A stretch of 64,000 nucleotides of DNA from GCA-2401735 sp051252095 (GTDB lineage Bacteria; Pseudomonadota; Gammaproteobacteria; Burkholderiales; Methylophilaceae). The DNA is taken from positions 1 to 64,000 of the forward strand of contig JBPOFK010000007.1 in the NCBI GenBank assembly GCA_051252095.1, written 5' to 3'. A model generated the notes under the pieces. That model worked only from the letters and a program-made list of their open reading frames with translations, was not told where the DNA came from and ran no database searches. The position numbers were made by a program, and so were the translations under genes. Below are positions 44,804 through 54,168 of this stretch, in pieces. How positions within the stretch are numbered: the first letter of the stretch is position 1; each line of letters starts with the position of its first letter.

Positions 44804-44833
44804 GTGTCAGTTTTAAGCCACATGTGATTTTTG

Positions 44834-44864
44834 TGCTATTTTCCTAACTAAACATTATGTTTAG
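44834..44864 (+). promoter_or_regulatory. -10-like element and 5' stem-loop of the lipoprotein gene
   Basis: TGCTAT (44834-44839) would start transcription near 44846. The transcript would begin with the stem CTAAACA-TTA-TGTTTAG (44848-44864), which covers the first bases of the ribosome site TTTAGGAG. This may stabilise the mRNA end or modulate translation. Confidence 0.45.
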
Positions 44865-44872
44865 GAGCAAAA

Positions 44873-45490
44873 ATGAAAAACGTCATCACGATTGGCTTAA
44901 GTATTTTTATATTATCTGGATGTGGTGCTGAAATTGCATACAAAAGAGGGGCGACAGGACGTGACTTTCAATCTGAGAAAGCGGCCTGTCAAAAAGCGAC
45001 CAGTGAGCAAGCACTCAATCAATGTTTAGAAGAAAATGGCTGGGCAATACAAAAACTAGATGGTTCTACTTTTTCAGATGATGAGCTATTTGCAACGGCC
45101 AGTGTTACTGACGACAATCGAGTGACAGCACAAAAAGAGAAGCCAACCCCCATCATTCAAACAACCGAAAGCTTAAAAGAAGAAGCGCTTGTAAAACCTG
45201 AAGAAATCAAACCAGATGAAAAGAAAGCAATTGCAAAACAGGCAACAGCTGATGAAGCGCCAGCACAAAGCGCAGCAGTCACAAAACCGCAACCGAGCAT
45301 ATTTGATACTTACGTCATTAAGTCATGGTGGAAAATGGGTGGCACCCCGAAACAATTAGATCAAAATATGGCAGAGTGTAATCAACAATTGGGTGAAGCA
45401 CATACACCCAATAAACAAACATTTACTTATACAAGAGGCTTTGCTATTTGCATGCGACAAAAAGGTTGGCGTGGGTTAATTGAAAGATAA
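44873..45490 (+). CDS. lipoprotein with two related cysteine/GW repeats, unknown function
   Basis: The 205-residue protein has a lipoprotein signal with lipobox LSGC (Cys at 17). Two related segments, GRDFQSEKAACQKATSEQALNQCLEENGW near residues 29-58 and LDQNMAECNQQLGEA...FAICMRQKGWRG near 162-201, each carry two cysteines and end in GW; a low-complexity Lys/Glu/Ala/Pro linker joins them. It recalls small envelope domains with a disulfide, but I do not recognise the family. It shares operator and promoter geometry with the gene at 43012. Confidence 0.8.
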   Translation: MKNVITIGLSIFILSGCGAEIAYKRGATGRDFQSEKAACQKATSEQALNQCLEENGWAIQKLDGSTFSDDELFATASVTDDNRVTAQKEKPTPIIQTTESLKEEALVKPEEIKPDEKKAIAKQATADEAPAQSAAVTKPQPSIFDTYVIKSWWKMGGTPKQLDQNMAECNQQLGEAHTPNKQTFTYTRGFAICMRQKGWRGLIER

Positions 45491-45513
45491 CATGATTAGC
45501 CCTATTGTTTAAT

Positions 45514-45543
45514 TTTTCAACAATACATGTGAAATTTTCAACA
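45514..45543 (+). repeat. two direct repeats upstream of a sigma-54-type promoter
   Basis: TTTTCAACA occurs at 45514-45522 and 45535-45543, 21 bp apart (two helical turns) with matching flanks. They lie about 90-120 bp before the predicted transcript start, where enhancer-binding proteins of sigma-54 promoters usually sit. Confidence 0.45.
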
Positions 45544-45604
45544 GGTGCGATCATAAACATTTTTATATTTTAAATAAAATCAACAAGTTAAATTATTTTT
45601 AGCA

Positions 45605-45621
45605 TTGGCATAAAACCTGCA
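45605..45621 (+). promoter_or_regulatory. sigma-54-type promoter
   Basis: TTGGCATAAAACCTGCA has the invariant GG (45607-45608) and GC (45619-45620) exactly 10 bp apart and matches TTGGCAC-N5-TTGCA closely. The predicted start near 45632 leaves a 27-nt leader with AAGGA before the ATG at 45659, and would exclude the earlier ATG at 45626. Confidence 0.6.
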
Positions 45622-45658
45622 TTTTATGAATGTATTTCATAGAATGAAGGAAATAGTG

Positions 45659-45868
45659 ATGCAAGCAAACCAGTATGATATTTATGCACAGTTTTTATTA
45701 GAGTGTAAAAAAGTGATGGGCACTGTTGATTTTGAACGTTTAGATGCTGATACAGAATATAGAACAGAAGTTTGTCAGCGCGTCATTGCGCAAGCAGATG
45801 ATCGTTTATTTGAGATTGCTGATTTAGTCAATCGCGAAATCGATAGCGAAGAATCAAAAGATCACTAA
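45659..45868 (+). CDS. small acidic hypothetical protein behind a sigma-54-type promoter
   Basis: The 69-residue soluble protein (MQANQYDIYAQFLLECKK at the start) is helical and acidic, with no recognised domain. The ATG at 45659 is preferred to 45626 because AAGGA lies 8 bp upstream and the predicted sigma-54 start falls between the two. Its position next to the amide/urea genes and its promoter type suggest induction by nitrogen limitation; this is an inference. Confidence 0.65.
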   Translation: MQANQYDIYAQFLLECKKVMGTVDFERLDADTEYRTEVCQRVIAQADDRLFEIADLVNREIDSEESKDH

Positions 45869-45899
45869 TCAACCTTAAAAAATAAACCTGCCCAAAGTA

Positions 45900-46691
45900 C
45901 TATCGGAACTGTTGGCGTATATCAGTTTGCTGCTGTGCGGCAAAGTTCTTTGTACGAAACTGTTGTCTGATATCGGTTTGTTTTTGTAATCCACCGCTCT
46001 GTGCACGAACACCAAAGTGTTTATTCTGATAGTTAATTGATAGCCCTCCTCCACCATTAACATGATGTGAGTGGTGTTTATTAAAATGTGGTCGGTTGTA
46101 GACTATCGGGCCATAAGGTAGCCCAACCCAGCGCGATGATTGAATACCTCGATTTCGATTTCCAACGACGATTACACTGTTTTGGTCGATAGGGTCAGTT
46201 ACGCCACACGCAGCATACATGCTACTTTTTTTAATCGTAATCAACGCTTCATCGGGCCACCGCGCACTAGCAGCTGATTCATATGCATTTCTAGCAGCTG
46301 AACACTCATTTTGTGCAGCAACTTGGTTCGTCACAATCGGCGCTGTTTTAACCGTTAGTTGTTTACCTTCGGCCATACTAATTAGACGCCAGTGTTCTTT
46401 GCTAGTAGCCAATGACTTTGCTAAAGCAAAATTTTGATCCAGCACAGCTTGCGCTACTCTCAAATCCAATGATGTCTGATCGGGTGACGCTGTCGTGTTA
46501 GTTTTCACTGGAACATTAATGACAGTTTGTTTGAGCTGCTCGCCACAGGGCGCATCGGTATAGATAGTAATTTCTTTATTATTCAGGCTATCATAGGAGG
46601 TGCATTTATACACTTGCGCACTTGCATGTCCAGCCGCTAGCATCGCGACTGAAAAAATAATGCTTGGTATCCATAGGCTACTTCTCTTCAT
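45900..46691 (-). CDS. exported protein with DUF4124-like N-terminus and C-terminal repeats
   Basis: The 263-residue protein has a signal peptide (cleavage near HASAQ). The mature part opens with VYKCTSYDSLNN...IYTDAPC, the pattern of DUF4124-like periplasmic proteins. A middle region carries two more cysteines, and a His/Gly/Asn-rich part follows. The end repeats QTDIRQQFR twice around RTKNFAAQQ. Function unknown. It converges with the 69-residue protein gene. Confidence 0.7.
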   Translation of the reverse strand: MKRSSLWIPSIIFSVAMLAAGHASAQVYKCTSYDSLNNKEITIYTDAPCGEQLKQTVINVPVKTNTTASPDQTSLDLRVAQAVLDQNFALAKSLATSKEHWRLISMAEGKQLTVKTAPIVTNQVAAQNECSAARNAYESAASARWPDEALITIKKSSMYAACGVTDPIDQNSVIVVGNRNRGIQSSRWVGLPYGPIVYNRPHFNKHHSHHVNGGGGLSINYQNKHFGVRAQSGGLQKQTDIRQQFRTKNFAAQQQTDIRQQFR

Positions 46692-46781
46692 AAACCTTAC
46701 TCCTCAATCATAAGATTTAACTTAGCTAACAAAGTTCAGTTTACACCTAAATCATACGACTTATACCTACCGATTCGGACG

Positions 46782-47588
46782 CTAAGCTGTTGTTTTCATT
46801 TGCTTTGTTAAATGTGGCGCCAATACTTGAAGCATTTGCGCAAACACTTTTGGGTTTGCAGCGACAATGTTCCCTGTTTTTAGCCAGCTTTCATTACCTT
46901 CAAAATCACCTACGATGCCGCCTGCTTCTTGCACGATTAATGCACCTGCTGCAATATCCCATGTTGATAGATTGAGCTCAAAAAACCCATCTGAGAAACC
47001 GGCCGCAACATGCGCCAAATCTAATGCTGCTGAGCCAGGTCGACGTATGCCTGTCGTACTTTTAATCATATCTTTCAACATTGCCATATAAGTATCTAGA
47101 TATGAAAACTCGCGAAAAGGAAAGCCAGTACTGATAAGCGATTCTTGCAACTTAATGCGTTTACTAACCCGAATGCGTTTATCATTTAAGAATGCACCAC
47201 GTCCTTTTGTCGCTGTAAATAAATCATTACGAACAGGGTCATAAATTACCGCTTGTTTTAACACACCCTCTTGCTGTAACGCAATCGATACACAATATTG
47301 TGGAAAACTGTGGAGGAAGTTTGTTGTGCCATCTAAAGGATCAATTATCCAGATATTGTCGGCGTCTTTATTCGTATCACCACTTTCCTCACCTAAAAAA
47401 CCATGATCGGGATAAGCATTTTTTAACGTATCAATAATCGCTTTTTCAGCGGCTTGATCTACTTCACTTACAAAATCGTTAAATGATTTATTTTGAATAG
47501 TTAGTTGACCTAAATCTCGAGAAGCAAAATTAATAATATCGCCAGCTTGGCGTGCCGCCTTAACGGCAATATTTAACATCGGATGCAT
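46782..47588 (-). CDS. suhB: inositol-1-monophosphatase family protein SuhB
   Basis: A 268-residue Mg-dependent phosphatase. The metal-binding motifs are GFLGEESGD near residue 63, WIIDPLDGTTNFLHSFP near 80 and WDIAAGALIVQEAGG near 215. In enterobacteria SuhB also acts in rRNA antitermination; the length and opening (MHPMLNIAVKAARQAGDII) fit SuhB. Single gene. Confidence 0.96.
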   Translation of the reverse strand: MHPMLNIAVKAARQAGDIINFASRDLGQLTIQNKSFNDFVSEVDQAAEKAIIDTLKNAYPDHGFLGEESGDTNKDADNIWIIDPLDGTTNFLHSFPQYCVSIALQQEGVLKQAVIYDPVRNDLFTATKGRGAFLNDKRIRVSKRIKLQESLISTGFPFREFSYLDTYMAMLKDMIKSTTGIRRPGSAALDLAHVAAGFSDGFFELNLSTWDIAAGALIVQEAGGIVGDFEGNESWLKTGNIVAANPKVFAQMLQVLAPHLTKQMKTTA

Positions 47589-47792
47589 TTGAATATTTCT
47601 TTGTATTGAACTAAACGCTTATTTTAACATCTTAATTTTAAAGAAAATAATATTCATCTAAATATACCCAGCTGCATTGTAGCCAGTAAGTCAACGGAAC
47701 ATGCATCATTGGTCTAATACCTAACTGGTTAATTTGCTAACTTTGTAGTCAACGTCACCCTATAATCATATAAACAATAAGGATAACTATTG

Positions 47793-49097
47793 ATGAAATC
47801 ATTACTTGTTGCATCACTTTCAATTTTGCTTTTTTCCTGTTCATTTGAGAATACATCTATTAGCATTAGAGAAGGCATGGGTAAAAACCCAACCTTACCT
47901 AATCCTGATATAGAAACGATTCCAACGGTTAGCATCGCAAAAGCGATTGGCTGGCAAAACGATGCTAAACCGATAGTTCCAACAGGGCTGCAAGTTAATG
48001 CATTTTCAAGCAACCTTGACCATCCAAGATGGCTTTATACACTACCCAATGGCGATGTTTTAGTGGCTGAATCCAATGCACCAGCAAAACCGGATACTGG
48101 CTTTAGCCTACGTGGGTTTTTTGCAAAAAAAATCATGAAAGATGCTGGTGCAGGAGTCAAAAGTGCAGACCAAATCACATTATTAAGAGATGCAGATAAA
48201 GACGGTGTGGCAGAAATGCGAACGGTATTTGCAGAAAACCTTACTTCGCCATTTGGCATGACATTAGTTGACAATACACTGTATATCGCTAATGCAGATG
48301 CGCTGGTTAAGTTTGAATACACAGAAGGCATGACACAAGTGAATAGCGACTATACAAAAGTCGTTGATTTACCAGCAGGCATTAACCATCACTGGACAAA
48401 AAACGTCATCGCTGGTCCCAATGGCAATCTATTTGTAACCGTTGGCTCAAATAGTAATGTTGGTGAAAATGGCATGGCTATTGAAAAAGATCGTGCCGCT
48501 ATTCTTGAAGTTAACCCAAATACAAACACATACAGTGTTTATGCATCAGGCTTAAGAAACCCAAATGGTATGGTCATTGAGCCAAACACAGGAATGTTAT
48601 GGACTGTTGTTAACGAAAGAGATCAACTTGGAGGCGACCTAGTGCCAGATTATTTAACTTCAGTTCAAGAAGGTGGTTTTTATGGTTGGCCCTATTATTA
48701 TTACGGTAAAAATATTGACTCTCGCATTGAAAGCCCTGAACCTGAATTAATAAACGAGTCTATCAAACCCGACTATGCACTTGGTTCGCATACGGCATCT
48801 TTGGGTTTATTGCATACACAGGGTAGCAAGCTAACAGATCGCTTTTCTGAGGGCATGTTTGTAGCACAACATGGTTCATGGAATAGAGAGCCAAAAAGTG
48901 GGTATAAAGTCATCTATATCCCATTTGAAAATGGCCTACCTGTTGGTGAAAGCACTGATGTTGTTACTGGGTTTTTAAATGAAAATGAAGAAGCGCTTGG
49001 AAGGCCTGTAGGCTTAGTGCTTGATCAAACAGGTTCACTATTAGTTGCTGACGATGTTGGTAATACCGTATGGAGAATATCTAAAAATAATGAATGA
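47793..49097 (+). CDS. PQQ-type sugar dehydrogenase-like lipoprotein (sorbosone/glucose dehydrogenase family)
   Basis: The 434-residue protein has a lipoprotein signal with lipobox LFSC near residue 16. The beta-propeller body shows NGDVLVAESNAP, FGMTLVDNTLYIANADALV, GLRNPNGMVIEPNTGMLWTVVNERDQLGGDL and FVAQHGSWNREPKSGYKV, matching the sorbosone dehydrogenase group. The cofactor, if any, would be PQQ, common in methylotrophs; the substrate is unknown. The ATG at 47793 follows AAGGATAA; a TATAAT lies at 47761. Confidence 0.88.
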   Translation: MKSLLVASLSILLFSCSFENTSISIREGMGKNPTLPNPDIETIPTVSIAKAIGWQNDAKPIVPTGLQVNAFSSNLDHPRWLYTLPNGDVLVAESNAPAKPDTGFSLRGFFAKKIMKDAGAGVKSADQITLLRDADKDGVAEMRTVFAENLTSPFGMTLVDNTLYIANADALVKFEYTEGMTQVNSDYTKVVDLPAGINHHWTKNVIAGPNGNLFVTVGSNSNVGENGMAIEKDRAAILEVNPNTNTYSVYASGLRNPNGMVIEPNTGMLWTVVNERDQLGGDLVPDYLTSVQEGGFYGWPYYYYGKNIDSRIESPEPELINESIKPDYALGSHTASLGLLHTQGSKLTDRFSEGMFVAQHGSWNREPKSGYKVIYIPFENGLPVGESTDVVTGFLNENEEALGRPVGLVLDQTGSLLVADDVGNTVWRISKNNE

Positions 49098-49229
49098 AAT
49101 CAATATCATTCAGTATTTTTAAGTTGATTACTGATGATGTTTTCTGAAACTAAAATCAAAAAATGTTGTCAGTACAATTAGAGGTAACGATTGGCCCTGA
49201 ATCAAATCAATCATAATTTAAGGAGACAC

Positions 49230-49433
49230 ATGAATACACAAGATATTAAGCAAAATTGGAATGAACTTAAAACGAGTATTAAAAATGAATGGCAAGACCT
49301 TACAGAAGAAGAAATTAATAAAATGGAAGGCAACTGGGATAAGATGGTTGATACCCTAGCGCTTAAATATGCGCTTACTAAAATGGAAGCAGAAGACAAG
49401 CTAAATGCTTGGAAAGCCAAAGTAACCCATTAA
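49230..49433 (+). CDS. CsbD-like small stress protein
   Basis: The 67-residue hydrophilic protein (QNWNELKTSIKNEWQDLTEEEINKMEGNWDKM) has the size and pattern of the CsbD family, general-stress proteins of unknown mechanism. The start at 49230 follows TTTAAGGAG. It has its own terminator and is a single gene. Confidence 0.85.
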   Translation: MNTQDIKQNWNELKTSIKNEWQDLTEEEINKMEGNWDKMVDTLALKYALTKMEAEDKLNAWKAKVTH

Positions 49434-49458
49434 GTCACCAACCATAAATGAATAATAC

Positions 49459-49483
49459 AAAACGTCCGTAAAGGGCGTTTTTT
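49459..49483 (+). terminator. terminator of the CsbD-like gene
   Basis: AACGTCC and GGGCGTT form a stem around GTAAA and are followed by a run of T. It lies about 25 bp after the stop codon. Confidence 0.8.
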
Positions 49484-49573
49484 AATGGCCGAGATATAGC
49501 CATATTATGCACTCTCCTCACACTCACCTAGTGTAAAATGCCAGATTAATCTGAAATTAACTGCATTCCAAGC

Positions 49574-50326
49574 ATGCCTGAAACCAATCACCACACTACC
49601 TTTAATAACATTCGCGTCGTCCTGTGCCAAACTAGTCATCCTGGCAATATTGGTTCCACAGCGCGTGCCATGAAAACAATGGGGCTTACTCATCTTTATC
49701 TAGTTAACCCAAAAAAATTTCCTGATAGTGAAGCTAAGTCGCTTGCTGTGAATGCCGCTAATTTACTCGACAATGCAGTAGTTACAGCAACATTGGATGA
49801 GGCGATTGCTGATTGTAATTTTGTGGTTGCAGTGAGCGGGAAAGAAAGGTCGCTCTCTCAAGAAGTACTCAATGTACGCGAAGCCGCGATTAAAACGAAA
49901 CAAATCGCAAACCACCAACAAGTGGCCTTGGTTTTTGGAAATGAAACAAGTGGTTTAAGTACAGCAGAAGCGAACAAATGTCATGTTCTCGCGACGATTC
50001 CTGCAAACCCTGAATATACGTCTCTTAACTTAGCGCAAGCAGTACAAATAATGTGCTATGAATTGCGAATGGCCATTACTGAAGGCAACATCCATTATGA
50101 CGAAAAACCAGTTGCGTTAGCAACACAAGAAGATTTAGAGCGCTTTTATGATCACTTAAAAGAAGTGCTTACACTTATTGGTTATCTCAACCCAAAGGCG
50201 CCTAAAAAGCTTTTTGAGCGCTTAAGACGTATGTATGCCCGCACCAGGCTAGAAAAAGAAGAGGTGCAGTTATTGCGCGGCATTCTAACGCTAACAGAAA
50301 AACCAAAGAAACATACAAAGCATTAA
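49574..50326 (+). CDS. trmJ: tRNA (cytidine/uridine-2'-O-)-methyltransferase TrmJ
   Basis: The 250-residue SPOUT methyltransferase modifies position 32 of tRNAs. Typical segments are VVLCQTSHPGNIGSTARAMKTMGL at the N-terminus, LVFGNETSGL near residue 120 and IPANPEYTSLNLAQAVQIMCYEL near 140, the AdoMet knot, followed by a helical C-terminal part. It is a little removed from the isc operon but near it, as in other proteobacteria where trmJ precedes iscR. Confidence 0.95.
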   Translation: MPETNHHTTFNNIRVVLCQTSHPGNIGSTARAMKTMGLTHLYLVNPKKFPDSEAKSLAVNAANLLDNAVVTATLDEAIADCNFVVAVSGKERSLSQEVLNVREAAIKTKQIANHQQVALVFGNETSGLSTAEANKCHVLATIPANPEYTSLNLAQAVQIMCYELRMAITEGNIHYDEKPVALATQEDLERFYDHLKEVLTLIGYLNPKAPKKLFERLRRMYARTRLEKEEVQLLRGILTLTEKPKKHTKH

Positions 50327-50383
50327 ATAAGATTTCACTTGAAATACGACTACTTTTGTCCTGTCAGCCACAGCTAGGTCTAA

Positions 50384-53300
50384 CTATTGCCCTGATTCTG
50401 GACTCACTTCTGGTGAGGTTTCTTTCACATCCAGAGTCAACTCAGCAGTCACTTTATTATCTTTAACTTTTGCATCAATAACGTCTGCAACAGACAATCT
50501 AGTTTGCGCAACACCATTGGCTAGCAGTGCCGCTTTAATTGCTTCACCTCTCGCTTCTGCAAGTGCGCGCAGATCAGCTTCAGTCACTTCAATACTATCA
50601 ATTAGTTTTGATTGTGCTTTTTCATAATGCCCTTCTTCTGGCTCTTCAAATTGAGAAGCTAAGCGTTTAAATAAGCCTTTATTGGTTAAATCGTTATAAA
50701 GTGTATCCACTGCATCCTGCACATCTTCATTGCCTAGATCTATTGGGCCAGGTTTCTGACCTGCTTCCAGTTCAATATCCATTTCTTCAATAACCTGCCT
50801 ACGATACCGCTCTTCCTTGATTGCCTGCGTATCAAACTCAAGACTATAACTGGGCACAATACCTAAAGATAAGCCCTTTCTTTTTGCCAGCGCTTCACTA
50901 ATTTTTGCAAGCTTCTCTAACTCAGGTGGTGAAACCTCACTTACACCTGCATCAAATACAATACCATCAAAATTTTCACCATCTCCACCGAATAACTTGC
51001 CCAATGCACGAAATGGCGCGGTCACCACTTTTGTTAATACATTTCTGAATGCTTTCCAAGCAATACTGGCAAAACTGAATTCAGGGTTATCAAGACTGCC
51101 CTTGATGGGTAAATCCAAATCAATGACCCCATTACTGTCCTCTAAAATAGCAATCGCTAAATCTAAAGGTAAATCTGCTGCATCATCACTTTCAACTTTT
51201 TCACCCAGCTTCAATTTATTAATAACAAACTTATTCTCACCCACCAATTGTTGTTGTTTAATTTTGTATTCCAAATCGACTGAAAGCTTACCTGAGTCTA
51301 TGTACCTACCTGCAAACTTGCCAGAATATGGCGTCAAACGACTCATATCCAAGTTGGTAAATGCTAATTTGATATCAGTAAACTCCGTTGCGCTAAAAGG
51401 TTGTAATGATCCGCTAATTTTTGCACTTCCATAAGCGTCAACTTTACCTTCCATTTCGACTTGCGCAACTTTTCCCACTTTCGTTGATAAGCCGTTAATC
51501 ACACCATTCAGTGAATGAATATTCGTTCCAAACTGCGGCGTTAAGGAAAGATCGGCAAACTCTAATTTTGCTTGATTCACTCTTACAGCATCAATACTCA
51601 CAGGAAATGCTTCCGCTGCCGATGGCGCTTCTTTAGATGGCATTGAAGGTTTCACATTTTCATTTACCTGCTCTTTTACTGATGCTTGCGTTGCTTGGTT
51701 TTTAATAAGTGAAGCGTCATTTGATTGTGTTACCGCTGACTCCTTCGATGATGCGACTTGCGCTGCTTCAGGCTGTTGTTGTGCTGGTTCCGCTTTATTA
51801 TCTGCTGTCGTGCGCAAGATACGACTTAGATTCGTTGTTTTATTTTCATAGATAATAAATTTAGTAGCTGGCTGATCAATTTTCAGTAAACCCATATGCA
51901 GCTTATTAGGCATTAATGATAGTTTTAAATTATCACTACCCAATCGATTCCAGCTCAAAAAAGGTTTATCGCCAGCTTCTTCAATAACAGCGAGCTTTGT
52001 TACATCGAACTTGCCATTAAAATCAAGTTTTAATGCTTCTTGTTGTGTGAGATTTAATTTTCCAGAAACATTAGCACTTCCTTGATTAAGTTTTAACAAT
52101 GCAAATTGGTTTAAATAAGGTGCAAATGTTTTAAGCGAAAGCTTAGACAATTGCAATCCAAAATCCGCTTTAAATGGTGATGGCCATAGTTGACCACTGG
52201 CACTAAACTGCCCCCCCTGTTTCACATTAAAAGCTGCTTTGAAAGGTAATGGTTTTGTCATATCTAAGGAGACATCATTTAGCTCTATGGTTGCTTCTTG
52301 CACATCCATCAGCACTGGGCTTGGCGCACTGTTATCTTGTATATGAACATTGGCATTCTTAAGTGCAACTTGAGGTACTTTGATTGACCATGCTACAGGT
52401 TCAGCACTTTTAATATTTGCAGTTTCTGTTTCTACTGAAGTATCCAGTTGCGCTTTAACTGGAGTGTTTGCTTCGATTTGGTTACTATTTTTTGGCAAAG
52501 ATTCCTTGGCCGAAGATTGCATATCATTCGCGTTGAATAACGCTATCCAGTTGAGACTATTATCAGCATTTTTAATCACAGAGGTGTTGAGTCCAGATAG
52601 CAATACGGATTGAACGCTAACGGTTTTATCAGCAAGCGAAATTTGTCCATCTGCCAAAGTAATCGTTTCTAATGTAGCGATTGGTTTAACAGCATGATCT
52701 CCAGTCCCTACTGACTCCGATTGCGGGCCAAAATTAATATTAGCAATAACAATATCTTTAATATTGATACTGTTTTTTGCCAAATCTAAATTTACAGTGT
52801 TGATTTCTGAACTTGGTATCGCTAAATGAAGCTGCTTACCCTGATGCAGCTGTAAATCTGCAAACTTCAAGTTTAAGTCATTAAACATCAGCTGAGGCAC
52901 ATCCTCTTGCAAGCTAAAATCTAACTGTGGCAGCGTTACCACTGACTCTTTTAGCGCTAAACGTGAACCATCAGCTTGGCTAACATTAAAATCCAATAAT
53001 TTAAAATCTAATTGCTTAAGATGCATTTCAAGCTGTTTATCTTTAACTACGTCTAATCTCGGTACAATTAAGCCTGCATGGATTAAGCTGAGTTCACCAC
53101 CATCGACCATCTCACCAGACATCTCAGTAATATTCATTGTGATATTGGTTAGCGCAATGGTCGGCACTGTATTCGGCATAGAGAAATCATATTGAAAGCT
53201 AGTTTGCGCTTCCCCTTTATTCACTTTAACAGGTAAAGCCAGTCCTTTAACTAGTTGTAGCGCTTCCGCAATTTTGACCCCTTCTACTGAAATCACTCCA

Positions 53301-53986
53301 GTAGAGGCGACAGGATTTACCCCCATGTCGCCTTTCCATTTCAAGGTGCCGCCCTCTTCAGAAAAAGCAGCTGAGATGAGATATTCACCGCGATCCTTAG
53401 GAACCGTTGAAAATCCTTTTAACTGAAAGTTTAGCGGCGCTAATGTCGTATCAATAGGCACAAGTCTGTTCGCATCGAGATAATGCATATTGCCCTGACT
53501 GACAATAATATGTTCAATAATTACACTGGGAATAGTGTCACTTGGCGGTTGCGTTGGTCCCTCATTCACCCGTTTAATTAAAGCGTCCCAATTCAGCTCG
53601 CCGCTTGGCGAGATGGCGACATTAATTTTAGGCTCAGCTATGCCAATTTGTTTGAATTTCCATGCTAAATCAAAGATGCCGCTTAACTCAAAATCGACAA
53701 TCAACTTCTGAAAACTTACCAACTCAGCACCACTTTTGCTCGCTAGATTAAAATCGTGAATCGTTGCTTTTAAACGAAAAGGATCAAATTCAACACGTTT
53801 GACACTAGCACTACTATCTAAAGATTTATCGGCGATACTAGGCAGTACTTTTTTGACGATTGGGTCAATAGCAAAATAACTCAACAACAAATAGAAAATA
53901 AAAAGCCCCGCAAAAACTTTCCCAAAAAACAGCCAAGAAAGCTTATGCCGCAATTGTTTTAACCAGTTTTTAAACGCATTAACCAT
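50384..53986 (-). CDS. very large DUF748/AsmA-like envelope protein
   Basis: The 1200-residue protein has one N-terminal membrane helix (about 26-40) followed by a long periplasmic region. Repeated beta-rich segments (FDPFRLKATIHDFNLASKSG, GELNWDALIKRV) match the DUF748 group within the AsmA-like proteins, and a C-terminal part with charged helices and a VADVIDAKVKDNKV region follows. The AsmA-like class is linked to phospholipid and envelope transport in the periplasm; the role here is unknown. The ATG at 53986 is used, as the frame otherwise extends to a TTG at 54022. A Pro/Glu/Ala/Ser-rich linker lies near residues 730-800. Confidence 0.85.
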   Translation of the reverse strand: MVNAFKNWLKQLRHKLSWLFFGKVFAGLFIFYLLLSYFAIDPIVKKVLPSIADKSLDSSASVKRVEFDPFRLKATIHDFNLASKSGAELVSFQKLIVDFELSGIFDLAWKFKQIGIAEPKINVAISPSGELNWDALIKRVNEGPTQPPSDTIPSVIIEHIIVSQGNMHYLDANRLVPIDTTLAPLNFQLKGFSTVPKDRGEYLISAAFSEEGGTLKWKGDMGVNPVASTGVISVEGVKIAEALQLVKGLALPVKVNKGEAQTSFQYDFSMPNTVPTIALTNITMNITEMSGEMVDGGELSLIHAGLIVPRLDVVKDKQLEMHLKQLDFKLLDFNVSQADGSRLALKESVVTLPQLDFSLQEDVPQLMFNDLNLKFADLQLHQGKQLHLAIPSSEINTVNLDLAKNSINIKDIVIANINFGPQSESVGTGDHAVKPIATLETITLADGQISLADKTVSVQSVLLSGLNTSVIKNADNSLNWIALFNANDMQSSAKESLPKNSNQIEANTPVKAQLDTSVETETANIKSAEPVAWSIKVPQVALKNANVHIQDNSAPSPVLMDVQEATIELNDVSLDMTKPLPFKAAFNVKQGGQFSASGQLWPSPFKADFGLQLSKLSLKTFAPYLNQFALLKLNQGSANVSGKLNLTQQEALKLDFNGKFDVTKLAVIEEAGDKPFLSWNRLGSDNLKLSLMPNKLHMGLLKIDQPATKFIIYENKTTNLSRILRTTADNKAEPAQQQPEAAQVASSKESAVTQSNDASLIKNQATQASVKEQVNENVKPSMPSKEAPSAAEAFPVSIDAVRVNQAKLEFADLSLTPQFGTNIHSLNGVINGLSTKVGKVAQVEMEGKVDAYGSAKISGSLQPFSATEFTDIKLAFTNLDMSRLTPYSGKFAGRYIDSGKLSVDLEYKIKQQQLVGENKFVINKLKLGEKVESDDAADLPLDLAIAILEDSNGVIDLDLPIKGSLDNPEFSFASIAWKAFRNVLTKVVTAPFRALGKLFGGDGENFDGIVFDAGVSEVSPPELEKLAKISEALAKRKGLSLGIVPSYSLEFDTQAIKEERYRRQVIEEMDIELEAGQKPGPIDLGNEDVQDAVDTLYNDLTNKGLFKRLASQFEEPEEGHYEKAQSKLIDSIEVTEADLRALAEARGEAIKAALLANGVAQTRLSVADVIDAKVKDNKVTAELTLDVKETSPEVSPESGQ

Positions 53987-54168
53987 GGATACAAATATTA
54001 CATAACAGCTAGAGACATGCAAACATTTGTTTTTATTATTTCAGGATAAATACGCTAAGACTCGATCCAATCACTTGTTACAATTCCTTACAAAATTAAA
54101 CCCTACTGTTTTAGTCAACAATTAACTTTTGTGGCATAATCTCGTTTTACTCAACCTTCTTTTTGAAT

